A DNA stretch of 26,710 nt, from the NCBI GenBank assembly GCA_013054445.1, contig JAAMPI010000748.1, positions 1 through 26,710 of the forward strand, read 5' to 3'. The position numbers and the translations under genes are program-made. Each line of letters starts with the position of its first letter. The stretch's first letter is position 1. The stretch is from Cudoniella acicularis. Lineage: Eukaryota; Ascomycota; Leotiomycetes; Helotiales; Helotiaceae. The notes beneath the pieces are model-generated. The model did not search any database. It was given only the letters and a program-made list of their open reading frames with translations, and was not told where the DNA came from. Positions 8,411 to 18,964 of this stretch are shown here, piece after piece.

Positions 8411-9675
8411 ATGGCTTCTCCCCCTCCATTGACTGGCCTACGCGTACTCGAATTCGCGGGGCTTGCTCCAGGTACGTCGTTTGCATTTCCATCCATGAGA
8501 CAACACTAAGTCAATATTTTCCGCAGGACCATTTGCAGGACTCCTGCTCGCAGATAATGGCGCGTCCGTTCTGCGGATCGATCGCGCAACCCCGAATTCC
8601 TCATCCACCCCATCACCAACAGAAGACCTCCTTACACGCTTCAAGGCTTCGATCGCAGTCAATCTAAAATCGCCATCGGGAGTATCATTCGTGAAATCTC
8701 TGGTACCACACGCAGACATCGTAATCGATCCGTTTCGACCGGGCGTTCTCGAGAAGCTGGGTCTTGGCCCCGATGTCCTCCTTTGTATCAACCCTAAGAT
8801 TATCCTGGGTCGTATGACAGGCTTTCGCCGCGATGGGAAATACAAGGATATGGCAGGTCATGATATCAATTATATTGCTGTCTCTGGGGCATTATCGATG
8901 TTGGGACGGAAGGGAGAAAAGGCTTTGCCACCTGGGAATATTTTGGGTGATTTTGCGGGCGGGGGAGCGACTCTGTTCCAAGGTATTTTACTTGCGCTTC
9001 TTGCTAGGGAGAAGAATGGGAAAGGTCAGGTCGTCGAAGCCAACATGGTGGATGGCAGTTCCTACCTTACAACGTTTCCCAGGATGTTGCTGAAAACCCC
9101 AACCTGGAACCGGCCTAGAGGTGAGAACACATTGGATAGCGGATGCCCCTGGTCATGATACCTATGAGACAAGTGACGGAAAATACATGGCAGTCGGTGC
9201 CCTTGAGCCACAATTTTTCCGCGAGCTTATCAAGGGCCTGGGACTTCAAGGCAAAGAAATTGAAGAGACCAGGGGCGACAGGAGCACTTGGTCTGAAGTG
9301 AAAGAGACCTTCACAAACATCTTCAAGTCAAAAACTCGAGCGCAATGGGAGAACATCTTTGACAAGACCGATGCTTGCTGTACTCCAGTTCTTGATTATC
9401 ACGAGCTTGAAAACGATCCTAGTAGGGAAGGAGATCAACGACCAGCTGTCACACTCCGAGGAACCCCAAGTTTCGCGCTTGCCAAAGGCTCAACATCTCG
9501 AGATCCTTCCGAAGGTCAAGGACCTGGAGTGGAAGGTGAAAGTTATGTTGGGGCTGCACTCTACCCTGGCCAAGGTGGGGAAGAGATGTTAGGGCATTGG
9601 CTCGGATGGAAACGCGGCAAAGATTTTGAGACGGTGAACGGTGGCTTGGTAGGAAAACCAACTTCAAAATTATAA
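8411..9675 (+). CDS. Alpha-methylacyl-CoA racemase / CoA-transferase family III, frameshifted
   Basis: Exon 1 is 8411-8471, the 55-bp intron 8472-8526 is GT-AG, and exon 2 begins at 8527. The protein follows AMACR from [20 protein letters not shown] onward. Such enzymes epimerise 2-methyl-branched acyl-CoA thioesters for beta-oxidation in peroxisomes or mitochondria, and close relatives transfer CoA. The catalytic pair is present: His132 in GHDINY and Asp162 in GDFAGGG, 30 residues apart as in the mycobacterial racemase (His126/Asp156). After ...RGENTLDSG the frame stops at TGA 9156-9158, while the family sequence resumes one frame over as [20 protein letters not shown] to TAA at 9675. One extra base near 9144 explains this; without it the protein would be 402 residues, normal for the family. 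An intron cannot fix it, since the only donor-like GTGAGA would leave about 20 nt. It is either a real disabling mutation or a sequencing error. Confidence 0.8.
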
Positions 9676-12141
9676 TTGACTGTTATTACTATCAGATATT
9701 CCGTTGCCCACTTTCCAACACGTCATACCACCCGCCTTTCCAAAAATGAAGTCCAAATCGTTTCCCAAAAGTGCGTCGACTAAGGAGAGTGTTTGTCCAT
9801 ACTATCTATCCAAGGCCCGCTGATGCCGTGGTGTATTATGTCCCATTTCGCCTTTCTCTTTCCTGAGATTTATCGTGCATATATCCTGAATTTTCCTCCC
9901 ATTTCCATCCCATTACCTTCCCATTTCCGTCCCATTTCCCCCGCTCGTTATGATTGCCGTTGCGCTCCTCGTGGAGGTGAACTCGAGTGGTTCGAGGGAT
10001 CTAGTATCCTTCTATTAGCTTTGGGAAATCACGTGGATGAACTTGCAATCACCTTCAATCCTTTTGTCCATTTGCACCAAATTCAAGACTCATTGATGGA
10101 CTTGGAGGAGGGTTTGGAGGAGGAGAAGGAGGGTCGCTTCTTGACATGTTTTTGAAGTTGCTGGATTCGGCGAAGGTGTGTTGTGGTCGAGTAGACTTTG
10201 TTCGGCGATCTTTGCTTTGGCAGCCAACTTCAAAAGGCGGGAAATCCTCTCTAGAAATACCCATCCTGTCCTCTTCCTGAACCTTTCCAAAAACGTCTCT
10301 TCTCCTTTCTCCGCCTCGTGTCTCCCTGCGAAAATAAAATAACTAGCCCTAAGATCTGCTGGAGTTCTCTCCAAGCTGAGGTGAAGCCTCGCTTGCAATC
10401 TCGAGACAAAAGGAAGTAAAAGCGCCACCGGGGGATTTTTTTGATGGGAGAGGGCTTCTATGGATCGACGCGTTTCTTTTCCACACTCTTTCTCATGGAG
10501 ATCAATGATCAGTCTTTTAAGGCGGGCCATACAACCCCCTTAAATACCCCCATATTTCCCCATAACTCGGGAACGTCCCTGCAGTCGACCCACCTGTTCA
10601 TGAAGCACCATCCAACACCAGCTCAAAATGTCGCACAGCAAACTCAACACTTGTCCATGGAAGGCCCAGGGCCTCTATGGTCATTATGGAGACTTCCGTC
10701 CCTCTTTCACAGAGACCAATGCTTCCTTCCGTACAGAAAGGAAGATCCTAGCCTTACTTGTCCTTGGAACTACCCGACCTCCCTACTCCCTCAGCCTTTC
10801 CTCCTTCGCACCTTCTAATTCGTCATCCCTATCTTGTCCATCCAGCTAATAACGCATCCTTCCGCGCCGAGAAAGCAAAAGAACGTTTCTCGATCACCCA
10901 ATGCCGTCGGCTAGCTACATGACCCCCAGCCAGCACGCATACCCAGGTAAACCCACCCGTACCGAGCAGCACATTCAGCCGCTCAGGGGACTGGGAATTT
11001 TTTGGATCCTCGCACCAGACCAGGATCCCTTCTTGGAGCTTTCTCTCCTTCCCTACCTCTCCACCAAAAAAAGAGCTCCTCCAAAACCTCCGGACTGCGA
11101 CCGTCCCTCGAAGCTCTTCCTAGAGTGCTACAAGCCATAAGCCACGACCGGAGAACTTCCACCCACCTACCCGGTTACGCCGACAGCGTGGCTGCCCCAA
11201 ACATTTCAGAATGCGTACGCCCCCGGACGGCACGCACCTTCTTTCTTTGCTTTCCCTACTACACTACAGCACTTTGGGCCGCTGCAGACCGCTCTTCCAG
11301 AAAAAAACCCACCACAGTGGCAACTTCGGCAGCCAGCCCACCCCTTCCAAGCCTTTTCTTTTCCCCCGTCGTCCACTCATTTGTTCTGGCTGGCCGCCAG
11401 CAGGGCGGAAAGGCAAGACAGGGCTGCTTTGTACATGTTGTGCCACTCGGGATCGGGATATTAGAAGTGACACGAGCGAGATCTAGGGTGCTACAATCGA
11501 TCGGTGTGCGGTAGCGAACGCAGAGATCCGGATCTGGTGCGAGCGTTGTTGCCAGCGGCGCTTCGTTGGCATGGGCTGTTGCAGCCGCTGTTATAGTGAG
11601 TAAGGTGTAACAGGTATGAGAGTGAAGATTTGAGAGGCTCCTCGCCGGTAAGCCTTGCGGGAGCGGCACTTCAACGGGCAACGGTTAATGCTGTGCTTTC
11701 GTGCAGACGGTACAGATAAATGATTTGAGAAGAAGAAAGAATCTTGCGGTGTGAAAAGTGAGACAGCAGATTGGTAGCAGGTAAGTTATCTCTTGCGCTA
11801 TCTAGGATGATTGGTAGGTCTGAGTGGATTGGAAGTGTAGCAGAGAAAACAAAAAAACAACAAAATCCATACAACTCGCTATCCGAGCCATTCGCCTTAT
11901 GCTTCCCATAAAGATTGTGACATGCCTTCATGTCCTTCATGTCCATCGCCGCGTTCATGTGCTCCCACGTCATTACAAGTTGTAGAAGAGGTATCGTATC
12001 AAGAGATGTTGGTGAAGAAGAGTCTAGGGTGCCAGCATCATAAAATGCTGTGGAGATCTATGCCATGCCGATTGCCTCATTCCGAGTTCCATCAAGTGGC
12101 CGAGAACGGCCGATGTGTACGATTCCAAACCATGTAATCCC
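9676..12141. other. 2.5-kb stretch without a supportable gene
   Basis: Many overlapping open frames of 65-170 codons occur on both strands, rich in Pro, Ser and Leu because the DNA is pyrimidine-rich on the plus strand. None shows a domain or a coherent splice series that I recognise. An ATG in good context at 10628 opens a 73-codon frame, and a longer frame covers 11002-11514. Either could be part of a fast-evolving spliced gene or a long non-coding transcript, but I cannot support a model. The only clear structure is the 11-bp tandem repeat at 9897-9940. The 3' end of the dynamin gene borders the region on the right. Confidence 0.45.
9897..9940. repeat. Four tandem copies of an 11-bp unit
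   Basis: Four consecutive 11-mers fit TCCCATTTCCN (copy 2 has one T-to-A change). A further TCCCATTTC occurs at 9841-9849. The unit length is close to one helical turn. This could be a microsatellite-scale expansion or an array of binding sites; no function is inferred. Confidence 0.7.
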
Positions 12142-14492
12142 TTATTGTACTTGGCTTACAATCTCGCTTGCACGTGATAATGATTCGACCATTTGTTGGC
12201 ACTCCTTTCTCCTCCGGATGGTGTAATCGCTTTCCTTCAGCAGCTCTTCAAGGGAATCAGTTCGATACATGTTCTCCAGGAGTTCTCGTTGCATCTCATC
12301 CTTTGTGAATCTAGAACACGTCAGGCTAGTGTCATATGGCAAGTTCCATTATTGTACTCACTGGACGAGGTTCAACATGATTGCTTTTGGTACCATATCA
12401 ATCAAGGTCTTCTTCACAATATTATAGTAGGAGTTGATAAGAAGTTCTGTTCACGTTAGTAGTGTTTTGCTTGACTCGACGATAGACTTACTGATGACTT
12501 CGACCTCGATGCCTTCTCGCTCTGACAGGGTTCCAGAAGCTTTAAGAGTTGGTGGGGGCGCATCCATGGCAGCCATCCTCTTTTTGTTCCTTGTAGCGAA
12601 GAAACTCCCAAAAAACCCGCCGTTCGCGTCATTCATGTCTCCAAGGGTAGGGCTTGCAGCTCTGGCAGGGGTTGCCGGAGACGGTAAAGCCTTGCCAGTC
12701 TTGGGGTCAACCTGAACGGGTTTGGACGATGAGTGCTTTTCGTTGACAATTGCCATGGCCTAAAAGAAATTAGTCACATAAAAAGTAAATAGCGTTAAAC
12801 CCGACTTACTCTGTGACCGTTCAAGAAATCTGGATGTCCTGTATTGATGTAACAGGCCTCCATTGCTACCAGATCTTTAACGAGCTTGTTTGTAGGATCC
12901 ATGACTTTCTTGAAGAAGTTGATTACAACTGCATGGAACTTTTCCTTCAGTTGAGGGTATCGTCGGAAAAATTGCTTGCCAAGTAACTGAGTGAGGATTC
13001 TAACAAGTTCGTCATATACTAAAGAGACACATTTCAAACTTGGCTCCTCTAGACGCTTAATTTCCTTTTTCACGATGAGCTCAAAAGCCGTCGTTCCAAC
13101 GAAAAGGGCTGGCGAAGATCCGGAAGAGTTGTATAGAATGGTTCTAATATCAATATCCTTAACTTGGTCGAAGGGATCCACGGCTTTGACACCATTTGCG
13201 TACAGCTCGTGGAAAACAAAACTGATTCTAGCACCTCCTGAAAGCTCGACGCTTGAAAGTTCAGTGTTGTTTCCCTCCAGCACTGTTCTCCACTCATTCG
13301 TAAATTCGGTGATGATGTTCAGCACAATATTCGCGCTGTTCCCGAGCATAGAATCGCCAAGCCCTTGGAGTTCTGTAGTGTACTTCTGCAGCGAAGCTGA
13401 AATACGTGCTTTGATGTCTGGTAGGGTCTGCTTGATGTGCATCATCAAGATTAAATTAAGCTTTCTCGCCAAATATGGAGTACCGCAATAAGAGCTCTTG
13501 TTCCGATATGCCTTGTGGTTATCGAAGAAGTTCTTCTCATTCTCCAACGCCGCTGTAATGGCCTTTTTATTATCGATATCTCTCTGCCCTCGGTTAACAA
13601 CTGGCACATATCCTAATCGGAGGGGGATAATTCGGCCAGCCAAAATATCCACAACATCGGTCCCGTCATCCATCAGATCAACTTTTGTGAGAACACCGAT
13701 TGTTCTTTGTCCTTCTGGATCAACTTCTCGTGCAAGTTTCAATCCGTCGGAATTGGCTAAATCAGTGTTCGCACCAGTAACAGCAAGAATGATAGCATTT
13801 GGCTTGCTGATCTGCTTGAGCACCATCTCCTTGATTTGCCTCTCGATATCTCTAGGTTGGTCTCCAACGGGAACCTTGGTGAGACCAGGCAAATCGACGA
13901 GCGTAAGTGTGAGCACATTCGGAGAGTATATTCGCAGGTTGATGGGGGCAGGCGAGATTCCCGCATTTCGGCCAGTCTTTGCCTCTGTCTCCTTCACAAT
14001 CTCATCTCGAATCTTGTTGAAATCGTGAAACTTCTGCCCGGGAATGTGTAAGAATTCGCCCCATTCGTCGGCGTTCGCCTCCTTATCGGCCCCTAAGGAT
14101 ATTTCTTCTTTTACTCCATTTGTCTTCGGCGCGACGGGTTGCCTGTTGATGAGTTGAAGGACGAGCGGCCGTCTCGTTACAATACCGGTTCCTCGAGGGA
14201 GGCTGTAATCTCATATTAGCTCTGCCTTCCGCTAGAAAGTACGTGGCGTCGTACAAGTCTCTTCCCACTATGTTTTCCAATACGGAACTCTTTCCACTCG
14301 ACTGACTGCCCACCACCACTATTTGAGGAAGATCAATGGGATTTTGTACGCCCACCGTCGTGAATACATCCTGAAGCTTGTTCACCAGTCTGCAGAACTT
14401 GTTAGCACATGGGCGCAAAGCAGAAGGTGTTCAGGAGGTTCTGACGTTATGAGACCAGGGTCCGAGATACCGCCTTGCGCGGACGCCGACAT
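12142..14492 (-). CDS. vps1: Vps1-type dynamin-like GTPase
   Basis: Large GTPase of the Vps1/Drp family, acting in vacuolar protein sorting, endosome/Golgi membrane scission and peroxisome division. Exons read complement(12142..12310, 12362..12446, 12492..12759, 12810..14202, 14255..14389, 14446..14492) and give 698 residues, the usual Vps1 length. Every intron is 45-56 bp with GT-AG ends; intron 1 uses an atypical GTCAGA donor. The GTPase domain shows G1 GSQSSGKSS (43-51), the G2 threonines in [11 protein letters not shown]3 DLPG (164-167) and G4 TKVD (233-236). The middle/stalk domain follows. A Gly/Ser/Pro-rich variable insert (around [18 protein letters not shown]) stands where dynamins have a PH domain, as in Vps1. 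The C-terminal GTPase effector domain ends in SEIVSQVQ. There is no PH domain or proline-rich tail. It is distinct from the mitochondrial fission Dnm1 class by its N-terminal and insert sequence, though I did this by eye. Confidence 0.93.
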
Positions 14493-15382
14493 GATGGAGG
14501 ATCGCGGTTGTGCGAGCTGTACTGTTCGATATGAGAGGTATTTCTGCGTGAGGTGGAGAAGGTGTAAAGAGAGAAGCTATATGTGTAGCGTTCGTGGGTG
14601 CGTGGATGCTTTTGGATTTCTTGAGTTGTTGAAATGGATACGCAGCTGGCGCGCCTCGTTTGTAGCTGTGGCTTGTTTCAGAGGCGAGATCTCGGTGCAC
14701 TGCCACAGCCGTTTATACTGTGTGCGGATTCCACCCACTTTTCGACCTTTTAAAGTTTTGCACAAAAATCTGAACCGGACAAGTTGCAACAGCTATGTAC
14801 TTCCAGGACGCTGATTCGTGATTGGTTTGGAAGGTGAGTGTGTTCATTTGTTGAGAAGGCGTCCTGCTAACTCTTATACTCAAGATCTTGTGACTGGGGT
14901 CAGTCGTCCCGACTACTGACTTTGTTTCTTTGTGAAAATACAGGGCTATTGCATTAACAGAGCGGGGGCTGATTCAAATCTCAGGTTACGAGGCCGGTCT
15001 CTCATCTAGGCAACTCTCAACCATTTACCTTGTGTTTATCGCGTCGTTTCGCCGTTGAGCTTACGATACAAGACGCGTCTTCTTCTACTCTTCAGGCTCC
15101 GACTTAAATGTCGAGCACGTGAGAGACGCCACCCTAAACCCAATCGGAGTGTATTTGTCCCTTTCCTTCAAGTGTAGGAGTAAGCATTCAACCGAGATAT
15201 CGATTTTACAATTAGAGATAATTGCGAAACTCCTTTCTAAGAGGAAAAATAAGTCAGCCCCCCGCCAGTTGTCATCCATTGACGGCAACTTTCCTGCTCG
15301 GGTCAACTTAGTCAAATCTCGGAAGCCTGATTAAATCACTACCGTATTTTCATTCCAATCGTCACTTTTTTACAACTCAGAC
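14493..15382. promoter_or_regulatory. Divergent promoter region of dynamin and ribokinase
   Basis: 890 bp between two outward-facing start codons, so both promoters lie here. CCAAT-type words occur at about 15137 and 15355 near the ribokinase start. A near-perfect 22-bp palindrome sits at 14899-14920. No TATA box is obvious for either gene, which fits housekeeping promoters. No gene is recognisable inside. Confidence 0.5.
14899..14920. promoter_or_regulatory. Near-perfect 22-bp palindrome
   Basis: Arms GTCAGTCGTC (14899-14908) and GACTACTGAC (14911-14920) match as an inverted repeat at 9 of 10 positions around CC. TGACT/AGTCA-like half-sites resemble bZIP targets. It lies roughly 410 bp upstream of the dynamin start and 460 bp upstream of the ribokinase start. 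Confidence 0.35.
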
Positions 15383-16544
15383 ATGGCACCTAATGTCATA
15401 ACCATAATTGGCTCTCTCAACGTCGACCTGGTCACGCTCACACCCCGAGTACCAGCCGGTGGTGAAACCTTGACTGCAACCTCTTTCAGCACTGGTCCAG
15501 GCGGCAAAGGTGCCAACCAGTAAGTCATTCTCTAAAATATTTCTGAGTTGAGCGATACTCGAAAGATATGAGATAGTATCTTTACCTCTCCCCATGTCTC
15601 GGGAGTCTAAGACAGTCCACCTATTCCCCCCCCCTATCAACCTGAGCCGAAGTGAATACTGAATCACTTACAGAGCCGTAGCTTGTGGCCGCCTCTCACG
15701 GCCAAACCCCAAAACCACAAGCAAAACTACCACCTCTCCAGAAAATGAAATAACCATCAAAATGCTCGGCGCGGTCGGAGCCGACGAATTCAGCTCGGCC
15801 CTCCTAGAAAGCATACGTGCCTCCTACATCGACACCAACGGGATCGTCATCGTCCCCAACCAAAGCACTGGAGTAGCTGTAATTCTGGTCGAGGAATCCA
15901 CGGGCGAGAACCGGATCCTGCTCAACCCAGGCGCAAACTCTCACCTCCAGCCCTCCGACTTTCTCACCGTGGAATCTTTAGGAACACCCACTCCAGACCT
16001 AATAATTCTTCAACTTGAGATTCCCTTACCCACCGTTTTTCAAATACTAAAGACGGCAAAGGAGGCAGGCGTCGCTGTTCTCTTTAATCCCGCGCCTGCC
16101 GTACCATTACCGCTTGAGGTGTACCCAGCCATAACGCATCTGATTGTTAATGAGACCGAAGCTGCGATTTTAACTGATAAGCCTATTTCGGAAGTCGAGA
16201 AGGAGGGGTTTGACTGGGATAATGTTGCGGAGGTTTTGTTGAAGCGAGGGGCGAAGAATTTGATTATTACTTTGGGATCAAAAGGGGCCTACTTTTCGCA
16301 TGCTGGGCTAAAGAAGGGGGGATTTGTGAAAGCGGAGCCCGTCACGAAGGTGGTTGACACGACTGCAGCAGGAGATACATTTGTAGGAGCTTATGCTGTG
16401 AATGTAGTTCGGAAGGGAGGCGAAGGATTTGTCACAGAGGAGGATGTAAGGTTAGCTTGTCGAGCTTCGGCAAGGACGGTGGAGAAAAAAGGGGCACAGA
16501 GCGCGATTCCCTGGGCTGATGAAGTAGAGAGAAAGACGGGATAA
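15383..16544 (+). CDS. Ribokinase (PfkB family)
   Basis: Phosphorylates D-ribose to ribose-5-phosphate with ATP, feeding the pentose phosphate pathway; cytosolic. Two exons, 15383-15519 and 15674-16544, give 335 residues. The 154-bp intron (GTAAGT...CAG) is long for this window. The N-terminal GSLNVDLV motif (10-17), the substrate-binding GGKGANQ (40-46) just before the intron, and PfkB signature 2 DTTAAGDTF (274-282) with catalytic Asp280 are all present, as is NPAPAVPLP and the IVNETEA segment typical of ribokinases. A Thr/Ser/Lys-rich insert of about 20 residues between CGRL and [10 protein letters not shown] has no counterpart in bacterial RbsK and is probably a surface loop. The start ATG lies in context CAGACATGG. 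It is divergent to the dynamin gene and convergent with the Gid7-like gene. Confidence 0.92.
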
Positions 16545-16894
16545 ATGATGATTGAATCCAAGCGGTTTCCTCTGCATCCTAGGTACAGCAGTGAGAAAAT
16601 CCAGCTTGGCTGTGCTTTGCCAATTGGCACGCGATCTTTGCCGTGTGACTACCACAACAGTCTATTGTGCGGTGATGTGTCTAAAACAACGCGTATAGTT
16701 AATTCCAACTCCAGAACCGCATCCCTCAAGTCCAATGTGCCCAAACACCAGAAACAAATGCCTTGCCTGCCAAATGCTGCCCTGATTACTCTCTCAATAC
16801 TCAGATTCGCCATCCATATGTGTTGTGATGCTCCTCGACTCAAAATGTCCAGTCTCTACCCCTACGCCGGATGCATGCAATCTATTGAAAATTA
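16545..16894. other. Convergent 3' intergenic stretch
   Basis: 350 bp between the stop codons of the ribokinase and the Gid7-like gene, which face each other. It should hold both 3' UTRs. A plus-strand open frame (16545-16994) runs through it and into the last exons of the Gid7-like gene, but shows no domain and is taken as chance. Confidence 0.5.
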
Positions 16895-18964
16895 TCACCA
16901 GCCGTTCGATTCTCGTTGCGACCCGTTGGACTGCCTCGAGCCTTTTGATGATTTTAAAGTTGGGTCTTCATTCGACCATCTAATAAACGTGTGAGCAATT
17001 TCTTGGTTTAACCTAAGATGTAAGATCTTACATTCGGACTTTATGATCATCACCCGCGGAAGCAAACATGCACGGATTGACAGGATTCCAGGAGACTGAA
17101 TTGCAGCAACCTTTTTCATGAGCCTCGAGTGTCTCGATCAACTGGCCATTTTCCTTGTGCCAGATATAAACGAGTCCAGCTAAATGAAAAGTTAGCACAT
17201 AGTTCGATGCCATTGCGGAAACAACAAATACCTTCACTCCCAGTGATGACGAAGCTTTCGTTAGCACCACCAAAACCAGCTCTTATGACATTGGTCCCCC
17301 CTTTATCGTTCGATTGGAAATTTCGGACGGACTCCCGAGTATCTAAATCCAACATACGGGTTTGGCCATCTTTTGTGTTAACCAACAAAAATCTTGAGTT
17401 TTGACTTATGCTGACAGAGCTTAACTGGACTTTCAGGTCAAGTTCGTATTCAAGCTCCCGTGTCACGAAATTGTATACGTGAAGGTGATTGTCACAGCTC
17501 ATTGCCACCAGACGATGGCCATTGGGTGAGACTGCAAGATCCTCTATCCGGTGACTTCGGCCCCAGTCATAGATGAGCTCGCCATTGAGGTTGTATTGAC
17601 ACAAGTTCCGTTCTTTGTCCAGACATCCAGTCACAAATGTCTGCCCGTCTGGGGCCCATACACAGGAGCTCACGGGTTCTCCGAATCGATTCAAGATTCT
17701 TTTTATTTCGCCAGTCTGAATTGATGTTAGCCATGATCAAGATCCGTTAGATATAACCTATTTACTTCGGAATTCCATAGTCGAGCGCGTCTGTCTCGTG
17801 AACACGTAACAATCATCGAGTCGTCTGGACTCCAAGCTAGGGAACCTACCCCAGCCTCGTGATCTGCAAGAGTCTGTAACACCTCGAATGACCCCACTTG
17901 GTAGATGATTACAGTCCCATCTTCCCCGCAACTTGCCAAACGTGAGCCGTCATGTGAAAATTGTACTTTCCACACTTCACCTGTATGTTTATCAAGTTCG
18001 AGTAAAGTGTGTACCGGAAAATTGTTCCGGTCACAAGCGTGGTCTTGGTATAATGATGGTGATGTTGCCGTGTTGTGATACAGACAATTGGAGATTTGAT
18101 TCTTCTTCACTTGGTGCAAGAGTATGGCTAGACGATGTTCCGGTAACATAACTGATGGGGATATACATTCTATTTAGTTGTTAGCAAATGCCTTCTAAGG
18201 AGACTGTTATTTTGGGATGAAAAACTTACTTGACAGCTCAGAAAGGAGTTGATGCCGAGAACCACCTTCTGCGCCATCCCAATCTGCTTTTGCCTTTAGA
18301 TCATCAGTTGATTGACACATTAATAAACTGATGCACAAAAGTTAGTGAGTCAAGACTTTTAGAGTTAAGGAATATCTGACCTGGAAAGAAAGTGAAGCTT
18401 GGCGGTATCTTGGTATAATGGAGTCAACTCCAAACGCAGGACCATTAATGCCCTCCCGGTATCCCGTTGCTCCAGAAGCTCCAGGAATTTTTGCTGTCTT
18501 AGCCAAAAACGCATAACGTTCTTGTCCACGCCCTCTTGTAAAACAAGGCCATTTCCACTGATGCTGACCCCTCCTTCAGCCGACCCGTCGAACAGTAATT
18601 CCTCAGCTTCTTGCCACTCTCCTTGCAAGACTGCATTCCTAAAAGCTGCAACAACCGGGCTTTCCAGCTCATAACCACTTTCTTGACTTAAGCTTGCAGC
18701 AGCCCCATTATAGCCCATATCCGTTAGAGCCTGAATCATTATTCTCGTCACTTCTTCTCGGTCGTGGCCAAAGTATGGTGGCCGTGGTTTGGCACTAGTA
18801 CTCGAGTGCCCATTTGTACTGGAGCCGTTTGTTGCTACCGGGGATTTTCGCATGCCGTTCGTCGAGTTCGAGACTGCTGCCTTGTGCAGAGGAGACGCTC
18901 CTGATCCATTTGAGAATGGCCTCGAGGTGCCATTGGAACTAGCCGTCTCGCCTTCTGCTCTCAT
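16895..18964 (-). CDS. WDR26/Gid7-like LisH-CTLH-WD40 protein (5' end unresolved)
   Basis: Orthologue-type match to WDR26/Gid7, a scaffold subunit of the GID/CTLH E3 ubiquitin ligase that degrades gluconeogenic enzymes. Exons read complement(16895..16979, 17032..17179, 17232..17715, 17766..18169, 18230..18327, 18381..18964), with 50-60-bp GT-AG introns in matching phase, giving 600 residues from the first in-frame ATG at 18964. The order is: Ser/Asn-rich disordered N-terminus (1-60), LisH (about 68-100), CTLH (about 103-190), then six or seven WD40 blades such as GEVWKVQFSHDGSRLASCGE, VGSLAWSPDDSMIVTCSRD and the last SVSWNPVNPCMFASAGDDHK, ending KVRIW plus a short Ser-rich tail. The open frame continues upstream without any ATG to about 19499, with a disordered Ser/Thr/Pro-rich sequence and RRRRTR-type basic clusters. 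A further upstream exon supplying the start is therefore possible. Confidence 0.88.

Noticed and set aside
9121..9139. A 19-20-nt intron (GTGAGA...TAG) that would repair the racemase frame
   Set aside because: Far below the minimum intron size in fungi (others here are at least 45 bp), and it would delete conserved ENTLD residues.
12991..14028. Two long plus-strand open frames (166 and 176 codons) opposite the dynamin gene
   Set aside because: They are antisense to the conserved GTPase and stalk coding sequence, show no domain, and arise from its codon bias.
16545..16994. 149-codon plus-strand frame after the ribokinase
   Set aside because: No domain; it overlaps the last two exons of the Gid7-like gene on the other strand.
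17013..17031. Very short intron GTAAGA...TTAG near the 3' end of the Gid7-like gene
   Set aside because: 19 nt is too short; using the next acceptor at 16980 gives a normal 52-bp intron and the expected KVRIW ending.
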